A stretch of DNA of 64,000 nucleotides from Pseudomonas sp. S04 (GCF_009834545.1 NZ_CP019427.1:3230001-3294000); one strand, 5' to 3'; positions 34,868 through 44,510 are shown, numbered from the stretch's first letter. Notes: generated by a model not told the origin, from the sequence alone. Numbers and translations: made by a program.

Positions 34868-36220
34868 TCAGGCCGGTTGCTGCGGTGTGCGCAACACGGC
34901 TTTGGCGTGGCTGAAAGTGCGGAACCCGTCGATACCGTGATAGGCCCCCATGCCACTCTGGCCAACGCCGCCAAACGGCAGGCTGTCGAGGCTGGCATGG
35001 CTCAGTACGCCATTGAGTGTCACGCCGCCAGAGCAGGTACGGCTCAGGACCTGAGCCTCTTCCTCGGCGTCTTGACCGAAGTAATACAGCGCCAGCGGGC
35101 GCGGCCGAGCGTTGATGAAGGCGATCACCTGGCTGAGTTGGTCGTAGGCCTTGACCGGCAGCAGCGGGCCGAAGATTTCGTCCTGCATCACTTGCAACTC
35201 ATCGCCAGGATCGCGCAGCAAGGTCGGCACGACTTTGTTGTGCGCGGCCTGGCTGAAATCCTCGGCGGCCGGGTTCAGCTCCACCAACTCGACTCCCGCC
35301 GCGCGCGCTTCACTCAGATAGCCCTGCAGACGCGCGTAGTGCCGAGCGTTGATGATGGAGGTGTACTCGGGGTTGTCCTTGAGGGTCGGCAGGAAACCCG
35401 CGACCACGGCCTTGGCGACCGCGATGAAGGCATCCATCGATTCCCGCGGTACGAACACATAGTCCGGGGCGACGCAGAGTTGACCGGCGTTCAGCAACTT
35501 GGCAACCACCACCTTGGCGACTGCCGCCTTGAAGTCGGCCGTACGGCCGATGATCACCGGGGACTTGCCGCCCAGTTCCAGGGTTACCGGCACCAGGTGT
35601 TCGGCCGCTGCCCGCAGCACATGCTTGCCGATGCTGGTGGCGCCGGTGAACAGCAAGTGATCGAAGGGCTGGCCACAGAAGGCCTGGCCGGTTTCGGCAT
35701 CGCCCAACACCACCGCCACTTCACGCTCGTCATACACCGAATGGATCAATCGGGCGATCAGGGCCGAGGTGTGCGGGGTAAATTCCGACGGTTTGATCAT
35801 CACCCGGTTGCCGGCGGCCAGGGCCCCGGCCAGGCCGCTGAACACCATGTAGCCGGGCACATTCCAGGCCGTGACGATGCCCACCACGCCCAACGGCTGA
35901 TACTGCACAAACGCTTGACCCTGGGCGGCATGCCGCGCCTGGGGCTGCATCCACTCGCGCAAGTGCTGCTTGGTCTGCTTCAACATGGCCAGGGGCGACA
36001 GCACTTCACTGGCGCGCGAGAACGTCGGGCTGCGATGGCCGAAGTCCGCCGCCAGGGCCTCGACGATCTCCTGTTCGTGATTGACCAGCAGGCCGATGGC
36101 CCGGTCGATCAGCTCACAGCGCTCTTCGACGCTGTAGGGCTCGCGGTCCAGGAAGGCCGCTCGCTGCAGGTCCAGGATGGTGCGGATATCCTGGGTCGTG
36201 GCTCGTTCAATGGCGCTCAT
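34868..36220 (-). CDS. Aldehyde dehydrogenase, coniferyl-aldehyde-dehydrogenase type
   Basis: This 450-residue class 3-like aldehyde dehydrogenase has IVTAWNVPGYMVFSGLAGALAAGN, FTGATSIGKHVLRAAAEHL, VTLELGGKSPVII (catalytic Glu) and AGQLCVAPDYVFV (catalytic Cys). The C-terminal SLPFGGVGQSGMGAYHGIDGFRTFSH is diagnostic of the coniferyl/fatty aldehyde branch. AGAGGAAA precedes the ATG at 36220. It makes the acid that the acyl-CoA ligases would activate. It is first gene of the unit reading to 31317, with a perfect CCACCCG palindrome 91 bases upstream. Confidence 0.9.
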   Translation of the reverse strand: MSAIERATTQDIRTILDLQRAAFLDREPYSVEERCELIDRAIGLLVNHEQEIVEALAADFGHRSPTFSRASEVLSPLAMLKQTKQHLREWMQPQARHAAQGQAFVQYQPLGVVGIVTAWNVPGYMVFSGLAGALAAGNRVMIKPSEFTPHTSALIARLIHSVYDEREVAVVLGDAETGQAFCGQPFDHLLFTGATSIGKHVLRAAAEHLVPVTLELGGKSPVIIGRTADFKAAVAKVVVAKLLNAGQLCVAPDYVFVPRESMDAFIAVAKAVVAGFLPTLKDNPEYTSIINARHYARLQGYLSEARAAGVELVELNPAAEDFSQAAHNKVVPTLLRDPGDELQVMQDEIFGPLLPVKAYDQLSQVIAFINARPRPLALYYFGQDAEEEAQVLSRTCSGGVTLNGVLSHASLDSLPFGGVGQSGMGAYHGIDGFRTFSHAKAVLRTPQQPA

Positions 36221-36311
36221 CAGTCGCTTTCCTCTTGTTGTCGAGACACAGGCTCCCGAGCGACCCCGTGTCGGCTTCCTGGCATGGTTGATCATCACCT
36301 GGCGCAGGCCG

Positions 36312-36328
36312 CCACCCGGATCAGGTGG
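36312..36328. promoter_or_regulatory. CCACCCG palindrome, site 1 (aldehyde dehydrogenase unit)
   Basis: CCACCCGGATCAGGTGG, identical to site 2 at 38523. It lies 91 bases in front of the aldehyde dehydrogenase start and downstream of the LuxR gene. Probable activator binding site for the unit 36220 to 31317. Confidence 0.65.
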
Positions 36329-36352
36329 TGGGCGGGAAAAAGGCCAGGGGCC

Positions 36353-38464
36353 TCAAGCCAGGATGCCCATGGCCTTGGCGCTATTGATCGCCTGCGTCCG
36401 ACGGCAGGCGCCAAGCTTGACGTTGATGTTCTTGGCGTGGGTTTTAACGGTATTGACCGAGATGAACAAACGGCTGCCCACCTCGCGCACCGACATGCCT
36501 TCGGCCAGCAGCTTGAGCACCGAGACCTCGCGGGGTGTCAGGCCATCCTGGTAGTCCGGCACGCTGCTGCGCGACTCTGGCCGTTGCGCACTGGCCTCCC
36601 GTTCAAGTCGCTGGACCCGTTGCCGGTGCTCGGCGATGGGCCGCTGGTAGCACGCGCGGTCAATCCGCGCCCAATGCATGCGCCGCTCAGCTTCGTCCAG
36701 GTGCAGTTGGGCCTGGTCGAATGCCTGGCCGTGGGCCGCGATCTGCGCCAGCAGCAGGTAGGCGCTGAGCACGTATGGCGCACAGCAATCGCCGACCTGT
36801 ACCAGGCCCTCGTGCACCCGTTGTTCGGCTTCGCCCAAGCGTCCCTGCTGCACTGACAGCTCGGCCTGCTGCAGCAACAGGCGACCGCGTAACGGACAGG
36901 CTACTGTCCGGGTGCCGGCCATGTGCTCAAGCTCGCTGTGCAACAACGACTGCGCCTGATGCGCGTGGCCCTGGAGCATCAGCAAGCGCGCCCGATCGCT
37001 GTTGACCAGCACCTCGGCCTCTCGGCTGCCCTGGCGGCGGGCCAGTTCCAGCGATTGCTCCAGCAGCGCCTGCGCCTCCGTCAGTTCGCCACGATGCATT
37101 GCATCGCGCGCCAGCATGCAGTGACACAGCAGGATCGACAGCCAATCCTCACGGTTGAGGTGGCGGCACGCGGCCTGGCAATGCAAGCGTGCCTGTTCGC
37201 TGTCGCCGCGCAGGGCGTGCAAGGTGCCGAACAATGCTTGCCAGTTCGCCAGCAGACGTTGGTTGCGCCGGGGGTTGGGCAAGGGCAGGAATCGGCTCAA
37301 CTGTTGCAGGCAAGCCTGGGCTTCATCCAGCCGACCGCTGAACAGCAACGCCTTGGCACTCAGGTAGATCAGCCGCGGGCTGCTTTCCAGCAGGTGCGGT
37401 GCCATCCGCTCGCGCCAGGTCATGAGCCGGCCCAGGTGCTGTTCGCGCAAGATCCAGGTCAGCCACAAGCCCTCCATGTAGCTGGCGGCGACTTCCGGTT
37501 GCTCTGCGCGCAGCGCCTGCTCGATCGCATCATCCAGGTGTCCCAGGGCGCTGAGTGCCTGGCAGGCGCGCAAGCGCAGACGATTCAACGGGGCCGCCGG
37601 CAAGCGTTCCTGTAGCGCCTGGGCCACGGCCGGTATCAGGCAAGACCACTGCGGCTGGTGCTCCAGCGGGATTAACAATGCCTGGCAGTCGTTCAACTGG
37701 GTAAACACCCGCGCCCCTCCCTGGCCCTCCCAGAGTTGCTCGCAAAGCTCGGCGCTGGCCTTGGACAGGTGCGCCAGGCCAAACAACACATGTTGCTGGT
37801 CCTCGGTAAGGCGTGCCAGCAACTCCCGCTCCAGGTACTGCACCAGCACCGCGTGGGGTTGCTCGGGGCGATAGGTTTGCGTGACGAACGCTGGCAACAG
37901 CAGCCGCAGACCGGCGCACCAGCCTGCCGTTGCCTGCCACAGTTGTTGGCGGATGATGGTGTCGCTATCAGGTGCCAGCAGGCTGACCAAGGCATCGGAC
38001 TCCTCGCGGCGCAGCGCCAGTTGCCGGGCGTCGAGTTCCAGCAACTGGCCCATCAGCACCAAGCGCGCCAGGTTCCAGTCGGGACGCCGGCGACAGGTGA
38101 CCAGCACCTGCAGGCGCGGGTTCGCCAGGGCCAAAAGGCGGTCGAACCACAGGTTCAGTTCCGCCGGCATGGACGCCGGCACGTCGTCGAACACCAGGTG
38201 CAGCGTACCCGCCCGCTCGATCCAGGCCAGCAGCGCCTCGGGGGAGGATTGCGAGCTTAGTCCCAGGGACTCGGCCAGCTTTGCGCTGCAGGTTTGCAGG
38301 GTTTGCGGCTGCCCGCCGAGGGCCAGCCACACCACGTTTGTGACGGGTTCCAGGTAATGGCGCAGCAACTGCGTCTTGCCGAAGCCTGGGGGTGCGCACA
38401 GCAGTTGCAAGCGGCGCTGCTCGCGCCTGAGCAGGGTGCAAAGATGCGGCCGGGGCACAAACAT
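36353..38464 (-). CDS. MalT-like LuxR-family transcriptional activator 1
   Basis: This 703-residue STAND-type regulator has an N-terminal P-loop (CAPPGFGKTQLLRHYL), a presumed Walker B (LHLVFDDVPASM), a TPR-like helical sensor region (about 330-600) and a C-terminal LuxR HTH (LTPREVSVLKLLAEGMSVRE, SVNTVKTHAKNINVKLG). Proteins of this kind bind an inducer with ATP and then activate catabolic operons. The ATG at 38464 precedes FVPRPHLCTLLRREQ, matching the family start; it follows CGAGGTCC. A CCACCCG palindrome sits 58 bases upstream, suggesting self-regulation or control by the second MalT-like protein. Confidence 0.9.
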   Translation of the reverse strand: MFVPRPHLCTLLRREQRRLQLLCAPPGFGKTQLLRHYLEPVTNVVWLALGGQPQTLQTCSAKLAESLGLSSQSSPEALLAWIERAGTLHLVFDDVPASMPAELNLWFDRLLALANPRLQVLVTCRRRPDWNLARLVLMGQLLELDARQLALRREESDALVSLLAPDSDTIIRQQLWQATAGWCAGLRLLLPAFVTQTYRPEQPHAVLVQYLERELLARLTEDQQHVLFGLAHLSKASAELCEQLWEGQGGARVFTQLNDCQALLIPLEHQPQWSCLIPAVAQALQERLPAAPLNRLRLRACQALSALGHLDDAIEQALRAEQPEVAASYMEGLWLTWILREQHLGRLMTWRERMAPHLLESSPRLIYLSAKALLFSGRLDEAQACLQQLSRFLPLPNPRRNQRLLANWQALFGTLHALRGDSEQARLHCQAACRHLNREDWLSILLCHCMLARDAMHRGELTEAQALLEQSLELARRQGSREAEVLVNSDRARLLMLQGHAHQAQSLLHSELEHMAGTRTVACPLRGRLLLQQAELSVQQGRLGEAEQRVHEGLVQVGDCCAPYVLSAYLLLAQIAAHGQAFDQAQLHLDEAERRMHWARIDRACYQRPIAEHRQRVQRLEREASAQRPESRSSVPDYQDGLTPREVSVLKLLAEGMSVREVGSRLFISVNTVKTHAKNINVKLGACRRTQAINSAKAMGILA

Positions 38465-38522
38465 GGCGGACCTCGCTGATGATTGATGCCATCCATCATT
38501 GGCCCCGATGTCCACCTGCGCC

Positions 38523-38539
38523 CCACCCGGATCAGGTGG
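38523..38539. promoter_or_regulatory. CCACCCG palindrome, site 2 (LuxR 1 gene)
   Basis: CCACCCGGATCAGGTGG, 58 bases upstream of the activator gene at 38464. Same 17-mer as site 1. Confidence 0.65.
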
Positions 38540-38553
38540 TTGCCCCCCAATGC

Positions 38554-38580
38554 ACGACGCCCTGCAAGGCAGGGCGTCGT
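38554..38580 (-). terminator. Strong hairpin after the DUF1329 gene
   Basis: ACGACGCCCTGC, 3-base loop, GCAGGGCGTCGT: a perfect 12-bp stem 18 bases after the DUF1329 stop on the minus strand. It is not followed by a T run, so it may end transcription weakly or protect the 3' end. Confidence 0.6.
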
Positions 38581-38598
38581 GGGGCTGGTGGGTCGGGT

Positions 38599-39966
38599 CT
38601 AGCGAATGCCGGCGTTACGCAGTGCCGAAGGGGTGAAGTCGTTCATTTTTGCGGTGGCGCCGTAGGTCGTTGCGTGCTTGGACTCGTTGGTCATGGCCAG
38701 GACGTTGTAGCGCCCGGCGATCAGGTCATAGATGCCGATCATCGCGTAGTTGGCGGCACCGCGCTCGTAATCGTTGAAGGCCAGGCCTTCGGCGACGCGC
38801 CAGAGTTGCCCGCGACCGTCATAGTGATCGACTTCGGCCAACTGCCAGGTGTCTTCGTCAAAGTACATGTCACGCTTGGCATAGATATGCCGCTGCCCTG
38901 GTTTGAGTGTTGCCTCGACGTGCCAGACCCGGTGCAACTCGTAGCGGGTCAGGTCCTGGTTGATGTGCCCGGGCTTGATGATGTCGTCGTATTTGAGCTT
39001 GGGCGATTGCAGCCGGTAGTTGTTATAGGGGATGTAGAGTTCCTTCTTGCCTACCAGTTTCCAGTCGTAGCGATCCGGCGCCCCGTTCATCATGTCGGTG
39101 TTGTCGGTGGTGCGCATGCCGTCGCCGCCGCTGCCCGGACCGTCGTAGGCCACTTGCGGTGCGCGCCGCACGCGCCGTTGCCCGGAATTGTAGACCCACG
39201 CCAGGCGCGGTTCCTTGACCTGGTCGATGGTCTCGTGAATCAGCGTCACGTTGCCGGCCAGACGCGACGGCGCGGTAATTTCCTGTTTGTAGAAATACAG
39301 CACGTTATCCGCCTGCCCCGGCGGCACGCCTTCGACCTGCTGCGGATAGGCCACCTGGTCTTCGTATTCGACGATGGCGTAGGAGCCATTGGTCTGCGGC
39401 GCCGCCTGGGCGGCCTGGCGCACCATGTTGCCACCGCGATAACGACTGGTGTGGTTCCAGTAGACCTCGACCCCGCTCTTGGGGATCGGAAACGGGTAGT
39501 AACGGGTCTCGGTGAAATTGGCCAGGCCGTTGCCATCGTTGGTCAGTTGGGTGGTGACCGCACTTTTTTTCGCCAGCTCATACACCGACTGGGGTGCAGC
39601 CGCTGTGCGCTGGGTCTTGTAGACGGGGATCTTGTAGCTGTCCGGGTAGCGCTTGAACATCGCGATCTGCCCTGGGGTCAACTTGTCCTTGTACTGGTCG
39701 ACGTTGGCCGGGGTAATCACGAACAGCGGTTTGTCTGCGGCAAAGGGATCGCCGAGAAAGCCGTTGTCCAGGGGCGCCGCGCCGCTTTTCAGGCCGCCGC
39801 TCCAGGCCGGGATGGTGCTGTTGGCATTGCCTTCCTTCTGCGCGCCCAGCGGGGTCAGGCTGGTGCCCAGTTGCGCCGCTTCCTCTGGGGAAACCGCAGC
39901 CATGACGCTGCCGGCCAGCAATGACAGACTCAATGCGCCAGTGCGCAAAATGAAAAGTGCATTCAT
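38599..39966 (-). CDS. DUF1329 periplasmic/outer-membrane-associated protein
   Basis: This 455-residue protein has a signal peptide (MNALFILRTGALSLSLLAGSVMA). DUF1329 features are clear: AWSGGLKSGAAPLDNG, FPIPKSGVEVYWNHTSRYRG, LYIPYNNYRL, ELHRVWHVEATLKPGQRH and YAKRDMYFDEDTWQLAEVD. The fold is LolB-like, and these proteins are nearly always paired with DUF1302 proteins in clusters for hydrophobic substrates such as steroids, terpenoids and fatty acids. They probably help uptake or envelope transit. The ATG at 39966 gives the signal peptide. It lies 26 bases after the DUF1302 gene. Confidence 0.92.
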   Translation of the reverse strand: MNALFILRTGALSLSLLAGSVMAAVSPEEAAQLGTSLTPLGAQKEGNANSTIPAWSGGLKSGAAPLDNGFLGDPFAADKPLFVITPANVDQYKDKLTPGQIAMFKRYPDSYKIPVYKTQRTAAAPQSVYELAKKSAVTTQLTNDGNGLANFTETRYYPFPIPKSGVEVYWNHTSRYRGGNMVRQAAQAAPQTNGSYAIVEYEDQVAYPQQVEGVPPGQADNVLYFYKQEITAPSRLAGNVTLIHETIDQVKEPRLAWVYNSGQRRVRRAPQVAYDGPGSGGDGMRTTDNTDMMNGAPDRYDWKLVGKKELYIPYNNYRLQSPKLKYDDIIKPGHINQDLTRYELHRVWHVEATLKPGQRHIYAKRDMYFDEDTWQLAEVDHYDGRGQLWRVAEGLAFNDYERGAANYAMIGIYDLIAGRYNVLAMTNESKHATTYGATAKMNDFTPSALRNAGIR

Positions 39967-39992
39967 GTTCAGGTACCTCTGCCAGGAGAGCA

Positions 39993-41822
39993 TCAGAAAT
40001 TCACGCCGAAGCTGAGCGCGACATAGTCGCGGTCGACGTTGGTATTAAAATCGCCGCCAAAGTAGTTGGTGTAACTGAGGCTGGCGGTGTAGGCGTTCTG
40101 GTAGTCAGCGTCGAGGCCGAGGCTGACTGCCTTGGAGCCTTCGTCGAAGTTGGGGCCATAACCGGAGACGTCATGGGACCAGGCCACGTTCGGCGACAGG
40201 TTGATCCCGGCCAGGGCGTTGGGGTAATCCAGCTTGCCGCGCAGGCGATAGCCCCAGCTGTTGCTGGTGTAGAAGCCATCGTCGTTGCACTCCTGGGCCG
40301 GATTGCTGGCGGTCGGCGTACCGGCCGCCGAACCGCGGCAGGTGGCCAGGCCAGCGCTGCCCACAAGCTCGCCGGAACCGAACGCCGGGCTGCGCCCGAA
40401 ACGCAGGTCCGTGCCGTCGGCCCGGCCCAGCCCGTTGATGTGGTTGTAGCCCACCTCCCCGACCACGCTCAGGCGGCTGGCGCCCAGCACCTGGTCAAAG
40501 AACTGAGTCACGGTCATCTGGGCCTGGGTCACGGGCATGCGCTTGTAGCCATTGACCTCGGCGCCCAGGTTGCGCCCGGCGAAGCCGGTGGTGATCAATG
40601 GCGAGGTCGCGCCGAAGGTCGCGGCGGACAGCAGGTCGGCGGTGTTCAACTGCAGCGGCATGTTCGGCCGGTAGCTGACTTCACCCGCGAGCGACACCCC
40701 CTCGACGTTGGTCTGGAAACTCAGGCCGTACAAACGGATATCTTCCGGATAATCAATGAAGTAGCGGGTGCTGCGGGCAGACGCCAGACCACCGGCCGGG
40801 CTGGTCATCTGGTTGATGCTCAAGTACGGGTTACGGCTGTGATAGTTCAGCGCGTAGGCGCCGAACTCGGTGTCGTTGGCCTCGGGCACGAACCAGCGCA
40901 GCGCCAGGCCATACTGACCACTGTCGCGGGCGTCGTGGTCGGGCAAGCGCCCGATGTAGGCATTGTCGGTCCCGGCCGCGATCGCCCCCGGGCCGCCGGT
41001 GTTCTGCGCAACGCCCGGCGGCAGGTCGAGACCTGCGACCACCAGGCGGTCATTGCAGCCTTGCGGGACGCCATCGCTGCCAAAGAACGTACCGCAGTTG
41101 TCGACCACCGACTTGTCCCACTCCAGCTGGTAGAAGGCCTCGGCAGTAATGTTGTCAGCCAGGCCTTGGGACACGTAGAGCAGATTGACCGGAATCAGCC
41201 CTTCCTTGACCTCGGCGCCGGGACGTCGCAAGGCCGCCACGTCCACCGGGTTGATGCTGTTGATCGAGTTGCCGATGAAGGTGCTCTCGCCCCAACTCAC
41301 CACCTGCTTGCCGAGCCGCACGTTGCCGACCTGATCGCCGAGGTTGTAGTTGTGGTAGACGAAGCTGTCCAGAAACATCGCCCCGGAGGACTTGGCGGCA
41401 CGATCGCGCCCGCTGTCGTCGATGTCGTAGAACGGCCGGTGCTCGTCCATCAGCTCGAAGTCATACCAGTACTTGCCACGCACGAAGGCGCCGCTGTCGC
41501 CGTACTTCAGTTCCAGGTCATGCACGCCCTTGAAGATCTTCGAGAAGGTCTCGCCCTTCTTGAAGTTCAGGCGGTTGTCATCGGTGGTGCGCGAGGCCGA
41601 CTGACCGGACTTGCCCTGGGAGTTGAAGTTGGAAATGAACGCGGAGTCGGGATCAGCCACCGACCAACTGGCACCAATCGATAAGGACGAATCGAAACTG
41701 CCCTGGATCTCGCCGATGTTAAAATCGACCGCCTGAGCCGAGGGGCTCGCGGTGGTGGCGACGGTCACAGCTACGGCCAGCAGACTTGGCTGGAAGACGC
41801 CGCGCATTGTTGTTCTTGTCAT
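39993..41822 (-). CDS. DUF1302 outer-membrane protein
   Basis: This 609-residue predicted beta-barrel has a signal peptide (FQPSLLAVAVTVATTASPSAQA) and alternating strands throughout (GAFVRGKYWYDFELMDEHR, VRLGKQVVSWGESTFIGNSIN, ITAEAFYQLEWDKS, YGLALRWFVPEA), ending in Phe (YVALSFGVNF) as outer-membrane proteins do. The family partners DUF1329 and is a candidate porin for hydrophobic compounds. The ATG at 41822 is followed by a basic n-region. A shortened CCACCCG-type palindrome lies 67 bases upstream. Confidence 0.92.
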   Translation of the reverse strand: MTRTTMRGVFQPSLLAVAVTVATTASPSAQAVDFNIGEIQGSFDSSLSIGASWSVADPDSAFISNFNSQGKSGQSASRTTDDNRLNFKKGETFSKIFKGVHDLELKYGDSGAFVRGKYWYDFELMDEHRPFYDIDDSGRDRAAKSSGAMFLDSFVYHNYNLGDQVGNVRLGKQVVSWGESTFIGNSINSINPVDVAALRRPGAEVKEGLIPVNLLYVSQGLADNITAEAFYQLEWDKSVVDNCGTFFGSDGVPQGCNDRLVVAGLDLPPGVAQNTGGPGAIAAGTDNAYIGRLPDHDARDSGQYGLALRWFVPEANDTEFGAYALNYHSRNPYLSINQMTSPAGGLASARSTRYFIDYPEDIRLYGLSFQTNVEGVSLAGEVSYRPNMPLQLNTADLLSAATFGATSPLITTGFAGRNLGAEVNGYKRMPVTQAQMTVTQFFDQVLGASRLSVVGEVGYNHINGLGRADGTDLRFGRSPAFGSGELVGSAGLATCRGSAAGTPTASNPAQECNDDGFYTSNSWGYRLRGKLDYPNALAGINLSPNVAWSHDVSGYGPNFDEGSKAVSLGLDADYQNAYTASLSYTNYFGGDFNTNVDRDYVALSFGVNF

Positions 41823-41889
41823 GCGGTTTCTCCGGTTAAGGATCACGTGTTGGAGCGTCCATGCTAGTGAGGTGGCGGTGAGGCCCTGA

Positions 41890-41903
41890 CACCCGAATGG
41901 GTG
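41890..41903. promoter_or_regulatory. CCACCCG palindrome variant, site 3 (DUF1302-DUF1329 unit)
   Basis: CACCCGAATGGGTG: same outer arms as the other sites but one base less between them. It lies 67 bases before the DUF1302 start. Less certain than the 17-bp sites because of the spacing change. Confidence 0.45.
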
Positions 41904-41994
41904 ATTTGATGCGACTTTGTCGAACAATCCCGGCGTGCTTTGTCAGGGCACACCGGGCGGCGTTACCTTGGGTGACAGTCGAAGCCGGTCTGGC

Positions 41995-43206
41995 TCACTG
42001 GGCACCTGCGCGGACCCTGCCGTACAGCGTCACCACGCAAGCCCCGCCCAGACCCAGGTTATGCGCCATGGCCAGGCGCGCACCTTCGACCTGGCGCTGC
42101 TCGGCATTGCCGCGCAATTGCTGGGTCAGCTCGTAGCACTGCGCCAGGCCAGTGGCGCCCAACGGGTGCCCCTTGGACAGCAGGCCGCCGGACGGATTGA
42201 TAACGATTTGCCCGCCGTAGGTGTTGTCGCCGTCCATGACAAATTGTTCGGCGCCGCCTTCAGGGCAGAACCCCAGGGATTCGTAGCAGATCACTTCGTT
42301 CTGGGCGAAGCAGTCGTGCAGCTCGCAGACATCGATGTCCCGCGGGCCGACGCCGGCTTTTTCGTAGACCTGGTTCACGGCAGCGTGGGTCATGTGGGTA
42401 CCCACCCAGTCCAGCAACGACGGTTTTTCGAAGTTGAATGACTCCGGCGTATCGGTGGTCATCGCCTGGGCAACGATTTCGACGTCGCGGCGCAGGCCGT
42501 GCTGGCGGGCAAAACGTTCCGACACCAGGATTGCCGCCGCTCCGCCACAGGTCGGCGGACAGGCCATCAGGCGGGTCATCACCCCTGGCCACAGCACAGG
42601 GTCGGCCATCACGTCTTCGGTGCTCAGCACTTTGCGAAACAACGCCAGGGGATTATTGGCAGCGTGCCGGCTGGCCTTGGCGCGCACCGCAGCGAAGGTC
42701 TCCATGCGGGTGCCGTACTTGTGCATGTACTCGCGTCCGGCGCCGCCGAAGGTACGCAGCGCCTGGGCCATGTCGCTGCCGACGTCGGCGGTCAGGCCCC
42801 GCAGGATCGGCAGGAAACGTTCGCGGGTTGGCGGGCGGTCATCCCAGTGGGATTTCAAGGCCCCGGCCTGCATCTGTTCGAAGCCGACCGCCAGCACGCA
42901 ATCGGCCGAACCCGACTCGATCGCCTTGCGCGCCAGGTACAGCGCGGTGGAGCCGGTGGAGCAATTGTTGTTGACGTTGACCACCGGGATCCCGGTCATG
43001 CCCACTTCATAGAGCACGGTCTGGCCGCAGGTGGAGTCGCCATAGACGTAGCCGGCGTACGCTTCCTGCACCAGGTGGTAACCGATCCCGGCATCGGCCA
43101 GGGCACGACGCACGGCTTCGGCGCCCATCTGCACATAGGTCGGGCTGGCACTGGGCTTGCTGAACGGGATCATGCCAACGCCTGCCACCAATACTTTTTC
43201 GCTCAT
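41995..43206 (-). CDS. SCP-x type thiolase (lipid-transfer family) 1
   Basis: This 403-residue thiolase is of the sterol-carrier/lipid-transfer type. The nucleophile Cys is in VNVNNNCSTGSTALYLARKAI, the second part has VCELHDCFAQNEVICYESLG, and the C-terminal GGLLSKGHPLGATGLAQCYEL holds the catalytic His. SCP-x thiolases cleave 3-oxoacyl-CoA with branched or ring-bearing chains. The ATG at 43206 gives MSEKVLVAGVGMIPF, the normal start. It follows the acyl-CoA dehydrogenase gene by 29 bases and has a close paralogue at 54407. Confidence 0.92.
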   Translation of the reverse strand: MSEKVLVAGVGMIPFSKPSASPTYVQMGAEAVRRALADAGIGYHLVQEAYAGYVYGDSTCGQTVLYEVGMTGIPVVNVNNNCSTGSTALYLARKAIESGSADCVLAVGFEQMQAGALKSHWDDRPPTRERFLPILRGLTADVGSDMAQALRTFGGAGREYMHKYGTRMETFAAVRAKASRHAANNPLALFRKVLSTEDVMADPVLWPGVMTRLMACPPTCGGAAAILVSERFARQHGLRRDVEIVAQAMTTDTPESFNFEKPSLLDWVGTHMTHAAVNQVYEKAGVGPRDIDVCELHDCFAQNEVICYESLGFCPEGGAEQFVMDGDNTYGGQIVINPSGGLLSKGHPLGATGLAQCYELTQQLRGNAEQRQVEGARLAMAHNLGLGGACVVTLYGRVRAGAQ

Positions 43207-43235
43207 GCTGTCACCTGCAACTTGAAGGGGAAGGA

Positions 43236-44375
43236 TCAAAGCTGGCGTGCGATCAACTCACGCAGCACTTCACTGGTACCGCCGAAGATGCGGGTCACGC
43301 GCATGTCGACGAAGGCCCGGGCAATCGGGTACTCGAGCATGTAGCCGTAGCCACCGTGCAGCTGGACCATGTCGTCGATGCACCGGCACAGGGTCTCGGT
43401 GGCGTACAGCTTGGCGATGGCCGATTCCTGCACGGTGAGGCGCCGGCGCATGTGTTCGCCGATGTAGTGATCGATCATCAGGCGCACGGCCGTGGCCTGG
43501 GCCTTGATGTCGGCGAGTTTGAATTTGGTGTTCTGGAAGTCCCAGACCGTTTGGTTGAAGGCTTTGCGGTCCTTGACGTACTCAAGGGTCTGCTCAAGCA
43601 TGCGTTCGAGTTTGGCCGCGCTGTACAGGGCGATCACCAGGCGTTCCTGCGGCAGCTCTTCCATCAAGTGCATGAAGCCCTTGTTCTCCTCACCCAGCAG
43701 GTTGCCCACCGGCACACGCACATCGTCGAAGAACAGCTCGGCAGTGTCGGCAGCGGCCTGGCCGACCTTGTCCAGCTTGCGCCCGCGACGAAAGCCCGCA
43801 CGGTCGCACTCGACCATGATCAGGCTGCAGCCCTTGGCGCCGGCGCTCGGGTCGGTCTTGCACACCACCACGACCATGTCGCAGGTCAGGCCGTTGCTGA
43901 TGAATGTCTTGCTGCCATTGATCACCCACTCGTCGCCGTCCCGCACGGCGGTGGTGCGAATAGCCTTGAGATCGGAACCAGTGCCCGGCTCGGTCATCGC
44001 CACGGCCAGCACGGTTTCGCCGGTGCAGATTTTCGGCAACCATTGTTGCTTCTGCGCCTCGGTGCCCAGGCGCACGATGTAGGGGGCGACGATGTCCGAA
44101 TGCACGCCCAGGCTCCAGCCGGAGACGCCCGAGCGGTACAGCTCCTCAATCAGCACCGCCGAATGACCGAAGTCACCGCCCCCCCCGCCGTACTCGGTCG
44201 GTACCGTCAGGCACAGCAGGTTATGGCGCCCGGCCTTGAGCCAGGTTTCCCGGTCCACGTGCCCGGCCTTGTCCCACTGCGCCTGAAGTGGAAGGCATTC
44301 GCGCTCAAAAAAACGCCGCGCCGATTCGCGCAGCATCTCGTGGTCTTCTCGGTAGACAGTACGGTTGATATGCAT
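43236..44375 (-). CDS. Acyl-CoA dehydrogenase 3
   Basis: This 379-residue dehydrogenase shows TVPTEYGGGGGDFGHSAV, AMTEPGTGSDLKAIRTTAVRDGD, INGSKTFISNG and QLHGGYGYMLEYPIARAFVDMRVTRIFGGTSEV. The terminal GGTSEV, without the short-chain enzyme's YEGTSE catalytic Glu, places it with long-chain/isovaleryl-type enzymes whose base lies elsewhere. It has the same length as, and the same phrases throughout as, the enzyme at 53239, so the two arose by duplication. It is first gene of a unit with the thiolase, and site 4 is 78 bases upstream. Confidence 0.92.
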   Translation of the reverse strand: MHINRTVYREDHEMLRESARRFFERECLPLQAQWDKAGHVDRETWLKAGRHNLLCLTVPTEYGGGGGDFGHSAVLIEELYRSGVSGWSLGVHSDIVAPYIVRLGTEAQKQQWLPKICTGETVLAVAMTEPGTGSDLKAIRTTAVRDGDEWVINGSKTFISNGLTCDMVVVVCKTDPSAGAKGCSLIMVECDRAGFRRGRKLDKVGQAAADTAELFFDDVRVPVGNLLGEENKGFMHLMEELPQERLVIALYSAAKLERMLEQTLEYVKDRKAFNQTVWDFQNTKFKLADIKAQATAVRLMIDHYIGEHMRRRLTVQESAIAKLYATETLCRCIDDMVQLHGGYGYMLEYPIARAFVDMRVTRIFGGTSEVLRELIARQL

Positions 44376-44453
44376 CGGATTCTCCAGTGAGTGGCCAAGC
44401 AGGCGTGTGCTTGGTTCATGGAGCCAATGTAGTGAGCCGGCTGACGCAAGGGG

Positions 44454-44470
44454 CCACCCGGATCGGGTAG
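44454..44470. promoter_or_regulatory. CCACCCG palindrome, site 4 (acyl-CoA dehydrogenase 3 unit)
   Basis: CCACCCGGATCGGGTAG, one base off the symmetric form in the last arm, 78 bases in front of the gene at 44375. Confidence 0.6.
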
Positions 44471-44510
44471 CAGCCGCCGGACCTGCCCGGCTGCGAGCCT
44501 GGCCCCGATG

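Noticed and set aside
34847..36856. A 669-codon open frame antisense to the aldehyde dehydrogenase and LuxR 1 genes
   Set aside because: It is rich in His, Gln, Arg and Gly with no recognisable motif, crosses a gene boundary, and mirrors the codon pattern of clear genes on the other strand.
39957..41684. A 575-codon open frame antisense to the DUF1302 gene
   Set aside because: The minus strand has a signal peptide, beta strands and a terminal Phe of an outer-membrane protein. The plus frame has no family features and is a GC-skew shadow.
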